A stretch of DNA of 64,000 nucleotides, taken from Vandiemenella viatica (Eukaryota; Arthropoda; Insecta; Orthoptera; Morabidae). A program made the position numbers and the translations under genes. The notes beneath the pieces were generated by a model, which worked only from the letters and a program-made list of their open reading frames with translations, was not told the DNA's origin and searched no databases. The stretch is taken from positions 183,792,494-183,856,493 of the forward strand of contig JARYHS010008074.1 in the NCBI GenBank assembly GCA_031002005.1. Direction: 5' to 3'. Of this stretch, positions 45,121 to 55,890 are shown piece after piece (positions within the stretch are counted from its first letter, which is position 1; the number at the start of each line of letters is the position of its first letter).

Positions 45121-46725
45121 AAAGAGAATTGTTCGATATCACTGACAACAGGAGTTCAATTCAGTATGATGGAAAAGTATTTAGTTGGTTTAAAATTTTA
45201 TGAAAAACTTCAATCGTTTTGAACCCATTTACCAAAATAACAGACATTAGTCTGGTTATTAGAAATATGGCAGAGATGTTCCATCATCACACTGTCATAT
45301 TTTGCTAGCAGTTGCAATATATCCAGTTAGTTACCATTATTAGAAGTATTTAGTGTTTCAGATCCAATGCTTCCCCTGAAGAAGAATTATTGCATGTTAA
45401 AAAGAATATTGTGGGCATCATTCATTCGAGGAAAGGAACCCATCGTGATTTTTCATCTTCTATCTGTATTTACAAATGTTTGTCTATTAGAATGAAATTC
45501 TTTAGTCAAATCAACGCTTCTATCCAACTCAGCATTGTGTGCTGGGTATTTGAGGAAGCATGGTGAGATTTTAGATGCTCTGAAAAGTAGCTCCAGTCAT
45601 CAAATTCTTCTTTTCCCCAATTAGAGTGAGACTGTCTGTAGCATAAACAATAGTATAAGCAATATACTTTATATGCAGATTTAGAGTAAACAAGCCATCT
45701 TCTTTTATACGTTTCTTCATTTACATTAGGCTTTGAAAATACGTATTTGAAAAATGATGTCCATGATTATTTCTTGGATTTTTTCGTTGTTCGAATAATT
45801 ATTTCATCTCTGACTGCAGGCTCAATGAGCGACCATTTTATTATAATAATTTTTACTTTGAAAAGGTGACGGTAGTGGTATGGATGGTATACCCCATTTT
45901 GAAGTGTAGACGACGTTGCGGCCATAGCAAATATTCTTGTATATGCTGCTCCTTATTATCATGAGCCTTGTCTGAAGAACTTCTATAATTCATATGGCAT
46001 CTAAAAATTTTGCAAGTAATTTTGAAGCCTTAAAAAAAAAAAAAAAAGTAGCAACATGTAAAATATTGCAATCACCCAAGATCTAATATTGTGGAAATAG
46101 ACAAGTAGGTTTATTCTTGCCTAAAGCACTTGCACCCACATGCAAATGACTGTGCCGGATCTAGAGGAGGGCAAACCAAGGCGCTTACCCTGGCCGTTAG
46201 AATCATGTTTAAAGGGGTGGTAAATGACTAAATCGTGGGTGGTGACCTTTCTTAGCTCTACTGCCCTGAGCGGCAACCTTCAGGGGGCGGAAAATCAAAT
46301 GGCAGCTTTAAATTGCGCAGCAAATTCATAAATTCGTAATTGAAGGTGCGGCAGACACAGGACTTTCCCCTGCACGGAAAATTCGTAGATCCACCACTGT
46401 TGCATGAACTTCGAGAATACAGCCGAAAAGGCAGGAAACAGGTGTGGGAGGCACGGTGCAAGGCTGGAGAGTGCTAATTAGGGGGCGAGTTGTGGTTTTT
46501 AGAATGGATTTACTCGAGCTGACTCGGACTATACATTAAGCGGAGGATCATACCTATATAAACTCCTCTGGATGATTAGTGTATTCAAAAAAATATGTTA
46601 ACAGCTAGCTGGGTTATCATAGAAGTTGTATTTTGTGCAGACGATCTGTCGCTGCATTTTCGGTGCCCCCCATATGACGGCGCCCGGTGCTATCGCACCG
46701 CCCTAGGGCCGCCCCTGCCTTCACA

Positions 46726-47090
46726 TGGTGCACCCTGTTTGCTCAGATGAGGCTGTGGTCACTGAATAATCCTCAGTATTCCATGTCAACCACTACTTGC
46801 CAGCAGCCCTCTGAAAGAAAGGAGGAAGAGCAGGGAATGGTCAGGGGCAACTTCTTTCCCTTGGGGTTGGAAACGGTCCCTAAAGATGGATGAATCGGAT
46901 GTGATGAATGGCATGGGGATGCAGCAGGCAACAGGAAGCATCTGCATTAAAAACCCAAAGGGTACCCAGAGATCATGTAATCTTCTCAAATTAAATAAAA
47001 ATTATGATTATTATTAATTTTTGACACTCCGGTGGCTATTCCCCTAGTCATTTAATTACACCTTTTTTAAAATTATTTTTTATAATTGGA
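46726..47090. other. Non-coding stretch between the hAT element and LINE-2
   Basis: No recognised gene. Near 46,740-46,980 the sequence is locally richer in G+C than its surroundings. Short open frames here lack family resemblance. Confidence 0.4.
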
Positions 47091-47530
47091 GTGTATTCAA
47101 TATTGGGGTAGATTTCTGGGATGATAAAAAAGAAAAAGTCAGAGTGTTGGCTGTGTACCGCAGCGGAAGGCTGACAGAAGAAGATGAGGCTCTTGGGGAG
47201 AAATTAAATTCAAACTCAGATTTCAGAGGTGAGAATAGAATGATCATCATTGGAGAGGATTTAAATTTACCAGGTGTTAACTGGGAAGGAAATAAGATAA
47301 ATAACACAAGGGAACAAAGATTTGAAAATATCATAATAAGGGAAGGAGGATTTATACAAGTGGTTGAGCAAATCACTAGGGGCCAAAATATTTTGGATAT
47401 ATTTCTAATTAAGCCCAATGAAAACTTTGTGGGGTGACAAGTAACTAAAGGAATAAGTGATCATGAAGCAGTTCTGATGGATATTAGAGGATTCAGTAAA
47501 CCAGCAGCCAAAATTGAAGGGGGAAATAGG
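47090..47530 (+). pseudogene. LINE-2 apurinic-type endonuclease, C-terminal part
   Basis: The frame reads VRVLAVYRSGRLTEEDEALG, then MIIIGEDLNLPGVNWEGN, where the usual GDFN is GEDLN. NILDIFLIKPN follows, and after an in-frame stop GISDHEAVLMDI carries the catalytic SDH. The N-terminal half, with the first catalytic residues, is missing. In live LINEs this domain nicks the target to prime reverse transcription. Confidence 0.85.
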
Positions 47531-47816
47531 TAAAATTATAAAAAGGCACAGGTTTCAAATTTGAAGAGATATTTCAGAGAACAATTCAGCAAATGGATGG
47601 AAGGCACAAGTACAGTAGAGTCAAGGTGGGAAGAGTTCAAGGAGATAATAACAAAGGAGGAAGAAAATAAAGAGAAGTAGAGAACCTATGTACTATATTA
47701 GGGAAGTGAGGAGGTTAAAGAGGTTGGTAAGAAGATAATATAGCAGAGTTAAGAGACAGCAGGGTATTAGGCAATATTTAAAACAATTAAACAAGTACTT
47801 AATAACAGCAAAGAAT

Positions 47817-49600
47817 GTGGCTAAAGATGGATTTATGAAGAGTATTGTCAGTGCAGGAGGACCATTGACTGATGTATCTAGAAATTTCTATGGCTATATC
47901 AAGAAACTGAGGGGAAGGGAGGGTGTAGAGGCACTTATAGATAAGGATGGAGAAGAAGTTACTGAGGATTTGAAAAAGGCAGAGATTTTAAGTAACTGGT
48001 TTAGTGAAAGCGTTAGGGACAATGAATCAGAAATGGGAGGGTCTGATTCAGGGAATGAGCTTAACAACACAATTAGAAATGAAGATAGTAAAAAATTTGA
48101 AATTCATCCTGAGGAAATCATGAAGGAAATAAGAAAGCTGAAAAAAACAAAGGTGCTGGTGTAGATAATATTACTACAGATATCTTAAAGATAGCCAGAT
48201 GTGACATTGTACCTTACCTTGAAATATTATTTAAATTGAGTCTGGATACTTGCTGCTTGTCACAGGACTGGAAAAGTGCAATAGAAGTACTGGTACATAA
48301 AGGAAGGGTGAGAAATAGAGTTGAGAATTACAGGCCAATCAGTTTGACATCGGTGGTAGGTAAATTAATGGAAAGATTGACATGCAACCACATCAGAAAT
48401 GTATGTGAGGAACATAAGTGGTTTTCAAGCAGGAAACATGGTTTCAGGCAAGGATATTCATGTGAATCTCAGTTGGTGGGATATATGCAAGATATTTCAG
48501 ATGAAATGGACAAGGGATGCCAAATTGATAGTGTAGCACTAGATCTGTCAAAGGCGTTTGACAGAATGAGCCATAAAATAGTAGTAAATAAGGTAAAAAC
48601 TATTGGAGTGGATGAGAAAGTGATTTTCTGGTAGAAGAATTTTTAAAAGGTAGAAAACAGAAAATTAGGTTAGGAAATGTAGTATCAAAAGAAGCCGAAG
48701 TAAAAATGGGAGTGCCGCCAGGTAGCGTATTGGGACCATTGCTATTCATTACGCTAATGAATAATTGTGTTAATTGTTTACTATCTGAAATTAGATTGTT
48801 TGCAGATGCCATAATGCTATATAAGAGAATCAAAACAATAGAGGATTGTAAACAGTTGCAGGGTGATGTGGACAGGATGTCGAGTTGTGTTGGTTAACAT
48901 GGGATGACAATAAATGCAAATAAGAGTCAGCTTATTAGATACACAAATAAAAAACAAAAGGTTAATTATCAATATAAGGTGGGGAAAGAATTGCTTGCTG
49001 AAGATTTGAAATGTAAATATCTTGGCATTACATTTGATAACAAGTTTAACTGTGCAGGACACATTGGACAGGTGGTAGGAATAGATTTCAAAATTCTGCA
49101 CTCGTTGGAGATAGTGATGAGGGAATGTATGAGAGAAGTGAGGGATTTGGGTTACAAAACTTTAGTCAGACCATTGCTCAAATGTGGTAGTGTAGTATGG
49201 GACCCTCATTTTCGTATCAAATACAAGAGTTGGAGAGGGTGCAAAAAAGGGCTGCTAGATTTGTTTCTGGAAATTATCGCAGAATGCAATCAGTGACGGA
49301 TATGATAAAGGACCTGAAATAGGATAAATTGCAAGACAGGAGGAGGATGAGGTGGATCATGGGAGTGTACAGGGCATATACTGGTGATGATGCATGGAAA
49401 GATATTGGAGTAGGTATGAAAAGTAGTGCATGGAAGGGAAAAGATGACCATGACCACAAGTTGGCACTGGATTTCAGGCTCAAGGGTGTGGAAAGATTCT
49501 CTTTTTTAGGTAAGGGTGTCAGGGATTGGAATGAGTTATGAAGAGAAATAATAAATAATTTACCAAAAACGTTAAAAGAATTTAAAGATAAAATTTGTAG
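47817..49600 (+). pseudogene. LINE-2 reverse transcriptase and C-terminal domain, broken
   Basis: The pre-RT reads NFYGYIKKLRGREGVEALI. RT blocks follow: NYRPISLTSVVGKLMER, KHGFRQGYSCESQLVGYMQD, SVALDLSKAFDRMSHKIVV, KMGVPPGSVLGPLLFI. The catalytic LFADAIMLY has the second aspartate of FADD changed to alanine. The C-terminal region has KYLGITFDNKFNCAGHI and VRPLLKCGSVVWDPH, then VQKRAARFVSG-like and DHDHKLALDFR segments, ending near 49,600. Frame breaks occur near 48,160, 48,634, 48,897, 49,210 and 49,320. Confidence 0.9.
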
Positions 49601-49736
49601 AGGGCAAATGTAGTTGGGTGCAGGATAGAGGGAAGATGGGGGCGTATAGAAATTGCCACTGGGGCCTGTGCTCCATTGCAATAAAAATAAAAAATAAAGT
49701 TTCCCTACTCTCTTGTTCATTATAGATCCTACACAG

Positions 49737-49935
49737 GGTTCGAATCCCTGCTCAGATATGCAGATTTCTGTTTTCTATGGTTTCCCCAAATCACTCCAGG
49801 CAAATGCTGGGATCATTCCTTTCAAAGGCTATGGCAAAATTCCTTCCCATTATTTGCCAAAAGTACTTTCCTGCCTCAAATGACCTGAATGTCAGCGAAG
49901 CGTAATACCATAAGCAAAATAATAATAATATAAAA
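49737..49935 (+). repeat. SINE S1, head truncated at the palindrome edge
   Basis: The body starts within the B box and runs through 'ggtttccccaaatcactcc' to the tail 'gcaaaataataataata'. The A box is absent on this side. Confidence 0.8.
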
Positions 49936-50029
49936 AATGGATTGGAAGGCAGTATTATTAGTCAAGTTCATGCCAGATGCAATCACAATAAATACAAACA
50001 GCTACTGTAAAACACTGAATAACTCAGAA

Positions 50030-50690
50030 GGGACATTCAGAAGTAAAGAAGACGAAATTTAAGCAAGGGCACAAGCATTCTCCAGAATAAAGCTTGTTCA
50101 CACATTGCCTATTACAATGTCACTCTTCTGCAAAACATTTGTTTAAAAATAATCGCCCACCCACCCTATAGTCTGGACTTGGTACCCAGTGTCTACCACC
50201 TTTTCATAAGATGAGAGAATATTTGACCAACATAGATGTGAAAGATGAAGTTCTATGCTTGCTCAAAGACACGGTGGCGAGCATCCAAAAACTTTTCTTC
50301 TTCTTCTTTTTTTTTTGGTTGTGATTTTACTCCTTGTTGATATCGAGATGATTAGAGGTGGGAAACGAGTGGTTGCAAGGATTTCAGCCATGGCGTTTTA
50401 AAGGAACTATTCCGTCATTCACATGGAGTGATTTGTGAAACCTTAAGTCTGGATGGCCAGATGAGGATTTGAATCTGCAACCTTCAAAATCAGAGGCCAG
50501 AGCCTCACAACTTATCCCACAAACTGTCACAATGTCTACAAAAATGTGTGTGCCGAAATGGTAATGATGTAGAAAATTAGATAATTGTTCAATATTTAAA
50601 ATGATGTATACATTAAAGAAAATAAATTGATTTTGTATCTATAAATGGTTGGGAGCCCTTACTTTATCGATTGCCATTGTACAATAACAT
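50030..50690 (+). pseudogene. Mariner-like transposase C-terminal fragment, left arm, SINE-interrupted
   Basis: The plus strand resembles the 14.4-kb fragment. It has a decayed catalytic box after GHKHSPE-like codons, then a YSLDL-type block (tatagtctggacttggtacc), then MREYLTNIDVKDEVLCLLKD. After the nested SINE it continues with a tail near 50,530 and a probable right end, 'gccattgtaca', near 50,680. The mirror copy is at 52,240-52,890. Confidence 0.7.
50295..50530 (-). repeat. SINE S1-like copy nested in the mariner fragment (left arm)
   Basis: The poly-A tail lies at the left (T run and TTCTTC repeats, 50,295-50,320). The minus-strand head has AGTTGTGAGGCTCTGGCCTC and GGTTGCAGATTCAAATCC. 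Its insertion interrupts the transposase tail. Confidence 0.78.
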
Positions 50691-51004
50691 GGATTTCCAC
50701 TATATTTTTAAATACCAGCTATGACTTGCAACCTTATTATTTTTGTTGTATAATTGTAGTGAAAATCAATAAAATCTGAAGCCAAACGTGCTGCTCATGA
50801 TAAATTATTTGCCAAAGGAAATAGGAGAATTAAGACTTATTTCCCAGTGCAACATTGCCATATTTACTTCCTGAAATGTTGTCACATTTTCTGCCTGCTA
50901 GCATTGCTGTAATCATTTCTGTACACAAGGAATCATGTCTCATGATAAGAACAGAAAAAATTGATGACATGGAAAATTATTTTTCTTCCAGTTTAATCTA
51001 TCAT

Positions 51005-51921
51005 ATATAACTAATAATGTTTCCTCAATTGATGATTTCTTGCACAACTTTTCTCTTCTCATGGGCAGAAACATATGCTCCCACACTCAGTAATGGAATG
51101 CCCCACTTCTCCTAGCTCCAACGCTTTGGTAAGGTGCCGTTCTTCCACTAAGCACCCGATAGTGCAACTTTTCTCCCTAATGCTTCTCAGACCATCTGAA
51201 ACAGCCCAATATGGCCCCAAAGCACTCTAATAAAGCCCTAAATAAACCACCATAATGTTACAATCTCTTTCAGCATTGTTGGACATAATATTAAAAAAAG
51301 GTATAGTCTAAATGTTTATAATATAATACTTATTGATATACTGTATAAAAATCATTTTTTAACCATAGCTTACAATTACAGTTTATTAACTTCGCAGAAC
51401 CAGTGTTCTTTAAAAAAGAAAGGGAAAAAAAATCTACAGCAAACGAGTAATAGTATTCACGTTTGAGATTAGAATTTATTTTTAAACCATTTGCTGTAGA
51501 TCATAATAAATACATGTATGTAGAAACAACACATATATGTATTTTTCACCAGGTGAAAAGGAAATAAAGAATGAAAAACCAATCAAAGGACTTATAAGTG
51601 GGAACTCTTCCAAAATCAGACACTTCACCGGAAGGTGGATCCGGAGACAGGCTCCAAACCGTCACTTTCTACTGATGCGCTATCCTGGTGGAAAGCTTGA
51701 GAAGATTTTACACAATGAAAAAATATTCAATTGGAAGTGGACTCAAACCTAGGACCACCATATCCACAGTATGTTACCACTCAGCCACTTTGAATTGTAC
51801 AAATAAGCAACTCGTTCATTCTATGATTGTAGTAAAGATTTACAAAGATATAAAATTTCCTGTCGAATAGTTATTGATAATCTGTATAAAGAATCAAACT
51901 GAACAGAAGCATCCGTATTTA
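51005..51921. other. Spacer of the inverted repeat (917 bp)
   Basis: Unique sequence between the arms. It holds a tRNA-like SINE piece at 51,590-51,805 and a small inverted pair ('ctacagcaaa' near 51,434 and 'tttgctgtag' near 51,489). No coding region was recognised. Confidence 0.6.
51590..51805 (-). repeat. tRNA-derived SINE head in the palindrome spacer
   Basis: The minus strand reads GTGGCTGAGTGGTAACATAC (A box), then TCCTAGGTTTGAGTCC (B box), with tRNA-like spacing. It is followed by a body that shares little with S1. Boundaries are approximate. Confidence 0.65.
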
Positions 51922-52239
51922 ATGATAGATTAAACTGGAAGAAAAATATTTTTCCATGTCATCAATTTTTTCTGTTCTTATCATGAGACATGATTCCTTG
52001 TGTACAGAAATGATTACAGCACTGCTAGTAGGCAGAAAATGTGACAATATTTCAGGAAGTAAATATGGCAATGTTGCACTGGGAAATAAGTCTTAATTCT
52101 CCTATTTCCTTTGGCAAATAATTTATCATGAGCAGCACGTTTGGCTTCAGATTTTATTGATTTTCACTACAATTATACAACAAAAATAGTAAGGTTGCAA
52201 GTCATAGCTGGTATTTAAAAATACAGTGGAAATCCATGT

Positions 52240-52890
52240 TATTGTACAAGGGCAATCGATAAAGTAAGGGCTCCTAACCATTTATAGATACAAAATCAAT
52301 TTATTTTCTTTAATGTATACATCATTTTAAATATTGAACAATTATCTAATTTTCTACATCATTACCATTTCGGCACACACATTTTTGTAGACATTGTGAC
52401 AGTTTGTGGGATAAGTTGTGAGGCTCTGGCCTCTGATTTTGAAGGTTGCAGATTCAAATCCTCATCTGGCCATCCAGACTTAAGGTTCCACAAATCACTA
52501 CATGTGAATGCCGGAATAGTTCCTTTAAAAGGCCATGGCTGAAATCCTTGCAACCACTTGTTTCCCACCTCTAATCATCTCGATATCAACAAGGAATAAA
52601 ATCACAACCAAAAAAAAAAGAAGAAGAAGAAAAGTTTTTGGATGCTCGCCACCGTGTCTTTGAGCAAGCATAGAACTTCATCTTTCACATCTATGTTGGT
52701 CAAATATTCTCTCATCTTATGAAAAGGTGGTAGACACTGGGTACCAAGTCCAGACTATAGGGTGGGTGGGCGATTATTTTTAAACAAATGTTTTGCAGAA
52801 GAGTGACATTGTAATAGGCAATGTGTGAACAAGCTTTATTCTGGAGAATGCTTGTGCCCTTGCTTAAATTTCGTCTTCTTCACTTCTGAA
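52240..52890 (-). pseudogene. Mariner-like transposase fragment, right arm copy
   Basis: Mirror image of 50,030-50,690, including the nested SINE at 52,385-52,635. Its probable outer end reads TACAAGGGCAATCGATAAAG at 52,244. Confidence 0.7.
52385..52635 (+). repeat. SINE S1-like copy nested in the mariner fragment (right arm)
   Basis: Mirror copy of 50,295-50,530, with the poly-A and AAGAAG tail at 52,605-52,635. Confidence 0.78.
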
Positions 52891-52984
52891 TGTCCCTTCT
52901 GAGTTATTCAGTGCTTTACAGTAGCTGTTTGTATTTATTGTGGTTGCATCTGGCATGAACTTGACTAATAATACTGCCTTCCAA

Positions 52985-53255
52985 TCCATTTTTTATATTA
53001 TTATTATTTTGCTTATGGAATTACGCTTCGCTGACATTCAGGTCATTGGAGGCAGGAAAGTACTTTTGGTAAATAATGGGAAGGAATTTTGCCATAGCCT
53101 TTGAAAGGAATGATCCCAGCATTTGCCTGGAGTGATTTGGGGAAACCATAGAAAACAGAAATCTGCATATTTGAATAGGGATTCGAACCCACCTCTTCCT
53201 GAATGCGAGACCATAGCATTGCCGCTCACCTACCTCGTTCTGTCTTCCAGTCCTT
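52985..53255 (-). repeat. SINE S1 with complete tRNA head (right arm and flank)
   Basis: The minus strand has GTAGGTGAGCGGCAATGCTA (A box), then GAGGTGGGTTCGAATCCC (B box), then the S1 body and tail. It extends about 65 bp beyond the inverted-repeat arm. Confidence 0.82.
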
Positions 53256-54640
53256 AAACACTGTCGACCTTAATTTGCCAGTAGACTGTGTCTGTTTGAA
53301 TTTTTGCAGCTTAGTCAAATATGGAGTCAATTATCGCAGGTGATGAAGTGTTGTGGCATAACAGATTACTTAAAGAAATTGGTAGCTATGGTAACGTTTA
53401 GAAAGGGGATAGCAATAAGATCGGACGAGCGAGAGAAAAGTTCGTGTGTTCGTTTTGAGTTGTAAAAGTTACTGCTAGCGAAGGAACTGTATATCTTCAT
53501 ATCTTTAAGTATTAGATAACGTGTTAATAAATGGAATCAAGTCAAGGAAGTTTTATTATTCATTTTAAATTTGAAAGACAAAACTAATAAGTATAAGGCT
53601 GTAATGTAGGTTTTAACAAAAAGAGGAATAAATAAATAATCTTTAAAAGTACGGTATTAAACAGCAGCTGTGGATGTGCCGCGAAGCGAGCAAAGTTAGA
53701 ATGCTGATAGTGTTGTATCAGCAGAATCGCGCATTGGTCACGCTCGAGACAAAGGGTATTGAACGAAGTAAACGTGACCAAACGGAAAGTGGGCTAATTG
53801 CATATAGCATCCTTCTAGAACATTCGGGAGGTCACCAACTCAAGTCACGCACCAATGTTTGAGCACATTCAATACAAAGACAGGGATCACATGTACTGGC
53901 GTGTGACTTATGCTATGAAAGTGAGGCAGCAGAGTGCCTTGACCTCTTAGTTTGGAAGCATACCAATGCAGCCACTATGTCAGGTTAGGCATCAACGCCA
54001 AGAAGCCAGCTGGGTCTGCTCCTTGATGCCAAAGTTAATCTGCAAGTCTACTTCTACAGTTTGGGGGAAACTACGCATCTTGGGTCCTTTGCTGAGGGGA
54101 ACCACCTAGCAAGTGTAACCATTTGATGGCACTGGCATAATAAATGGGTAATAGTATTTGAAGTCTTTGCCTTTTTTGTACCTTTGCTAGCCCATGCAGA
54201 TACCTGTTGTTACAGCTGACGGTTGCATGTCAACGGAGTACTAACAGGACGGAAGCTGAAGCAGACAGAACCAGCCAAGTAGGTGCCTTAATAGAGAGAG
54301 TTGCCTCCGCCCAAGCCATCCTGGCAACCAATCAACCAGTCTCCCTAAAACGGTTGATTACAAAGCTGAAAGTTCATTCATTCACGAGTTCAAAATGATT
54401 TTGTATCCCAGCTCCGACACCAAAAGAAGAACATATCAAAATACAACATTAAAAAGGAGTATAATTTTATAAAACAAGACAGCGCGAGCGTTCCTCTTTA
54501 CACCTGAGACTAAACAACAATCACACAAGGAGTGGCATCCTTCTTCCCCAAACGCTGGTATTTATTTATGTTATTATACTGAAGTAATTCCAAACAAAGA
54601 ATTACACAGAAAATTTCATGCTTTATTAAATAACTAGCTG
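53256..54640. other. Mixed non-coding stretch
   Basis: No recognised family. A short clean frame starts at ATG 53,322 (MESIIAGDEVLWHNRLLKEI), followed by a stop within about 26 codons. It lacks support as a gene. Another stretch near 53,670-53,860 has moderate G+C and an open frame (VRMLIVLYQQNRALVTLETK) without recognised homology. Confidence 0.35.
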
Positions 54641-55890
54641 GTGCCCATGACTTCATTTGAGTTTGTAAAGAATTTTGATTGATAGCTACCGACATACAGC
54701 CACCATGGTGCAGGATGGAGGACTTAAAGCTAATACCACACATAAACAAAAGTGATCTGTGCACGATATTTATGACTGAAAAGTTAAATATAGGGACATG
54801 TCTTCAATTGAAATAGGAAAATGCCCTGGATAGACCACTTTAAACCACCATATGTCCCACACCCCCATGTCTACCAACATCTAACAACCATAGTGCATGA
54901 TGGGAGACTTGAGGCTACTACCACATAAAAACTCCTGTGGTATGCACTAGGTAGTTGTGGCTGGAAAGTGAAATATAGGGACACACATGTCTTTCATTAA
55001 ATATGAAAACACCTTTCATCGACCAATTTCAAACACCATGTATCACACATCCCCACAGCTACCAAAATTCAACTACCAAAGTGTACGATGGAATTACTAC
55101 ACATAAACATCAGTGGTTTGCGCTGGGCACTTTTGACTGCAGAGTGAAATATAGGGACACTCATGTCTTTGGTCGAGATTTGAAATTGTTCTCCATCGAC
55201 CAATTTGAACAGCCATATCTCCAACAACCCCATAGCTACCAACATACAAACACCATGGTACATGTTGGGAGACTTGAGGCTACTACCACACGCAAATACC
55301 AGTGGACTGCACTAGGTAGTTTTTGCTACAGAGTAAAATATGACTATTTTTATATCAGGTTGACCACTTTCAACCACCATGTCTACCATACTCCCACAGC
55401 TATCGACATGCAATTATGATAGTGTATGATGGGAGACTCCAAGCTACTACCACACACAGACACCAGTGGTCAGCACTCGGCAGTTTTGGCTGAAAAGTGA
55501 AATATACGGACATACGCATATTTGGTTAAAATACAAAAGTGACCCAGTTCAACAACCATTTCCCACATCCACTTAGCTACTGACATCTAACCACCTTAGT
55601 GCACAATGGGAGACACAAAGCCACCACCACATATAAACTCCAGTGTTCTGCACTATGAAGTTGTGGCAGCAAAGAGAAATATATGGACCACATGTCTTTG
55701 GTTGAAATATGAAAATGTCCCTGACTAACCACATTTAACCACTGTAACTCCCACAATCCCCACAACTACCAGTATTTGGCCGATGTTGCACATGGTGGGA
55801 AACTCCGTGCTACTGCCAACCACCACACACAAACCTCAGTGGTCTGGGCTAGGTAGTGCTGTGAAATACAGTGACACACACATCTATTTA
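54640..55890 (+). repeat. Satellite-like tandem array, unit about 165-190 bp, about seven units
   Basis: The marker 'gtgaaatatagggaca' or a variant recurs at about 54,783, 54,968, 55,144, 55,331, 55,496, 55,672 and 55,860. Each unit also has a 'gatgggagact' segment, a 'ctactaccacacacaaac' segment, 'cagtggtctgcactaggtag' and 'ccacagctaccaac'. Units differ by many substitutions and small indels, so the array is old or under weak homogenisation. Confidence 0.88.

Larger units (their letters stand above)
42947..46717 (-). mobile_element. hAT transposon, 3,771 bp, with perfect 8-bp target duplication
   Basis: The ends are CAGAGGCAGCCCTAGC at the left and, inverted, CAGGGGCGGCCCTAGGG at the right. 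The 8-bp sequence CCTTCACA flanks it at 42,939-42,946 and 46,718-46,725. Both the terminal sequence and the 8-bp duplication are characteristic of hAT elements. Inside is a degenerate minus-strand transposase, and a SINE is inserted at 44,855-45,120. Confidence 0.93.
47090..49710 (+). mobile_element. LINE-2 (jockey/CR1-type), 5'-truncated, nearly complete pol
   Basis: The plus strand carries an endonuclease remnant, an RT and a C-terminal domain, ending in an A-rich tail (AATAAAAATAAAAAATAAAG near 49,690). It is truncated inside the endonuclease at about 47,090. A second, more decayed copy of the same family lies at 57,606-58,400. Confidence 0.9.
49736..51004 (+). repeat. Left arm of a large inverted repeat (1,269 bp)
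   Basis: This is the reverse complement of 51,922-53,190 over its whole length, with only scattered single-base differences in the stretches I compared. It contains SINE S1 (49,736-49,935), a mariner-like C-terminal fragment (50,030-50,690) and a nested SINE (50,295-50,530). The left edge falls inside the B box of the SINE head (GGGTTCGAATCCC), just after the LINE-2 A-rich tail. Confidence 0.93.
51922..53190 (-). repeat. Right arm of the large inverted repeat (1,269 bp)
   Basis: Mirror copy of 49,736-51,004. On this side the SINE head continues intact beyond the arm (53,191-53,255), so this arm looks like the original and the left arm a copy. Inner edges diverge abruptly after the shared 'gtttaatctatcat'. 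Confidence 0.93.

Noticed and set aside
49736..53190. Considered a Polinton or other transposon with very long terminal inverted repeats
   Set aside because: The arms consist of older nested SINE and mariner pieces, no polymerase or integrase lies in the spacer, and no target duplication flanks the arms.
53322..53400. Possible first exon of a host gene starting MESIIAGDEVLWHNRLL
   Set aside because: Stops after about 26 codons, with no clear donor site or family match; kept only as a remark in the stretch annotation.
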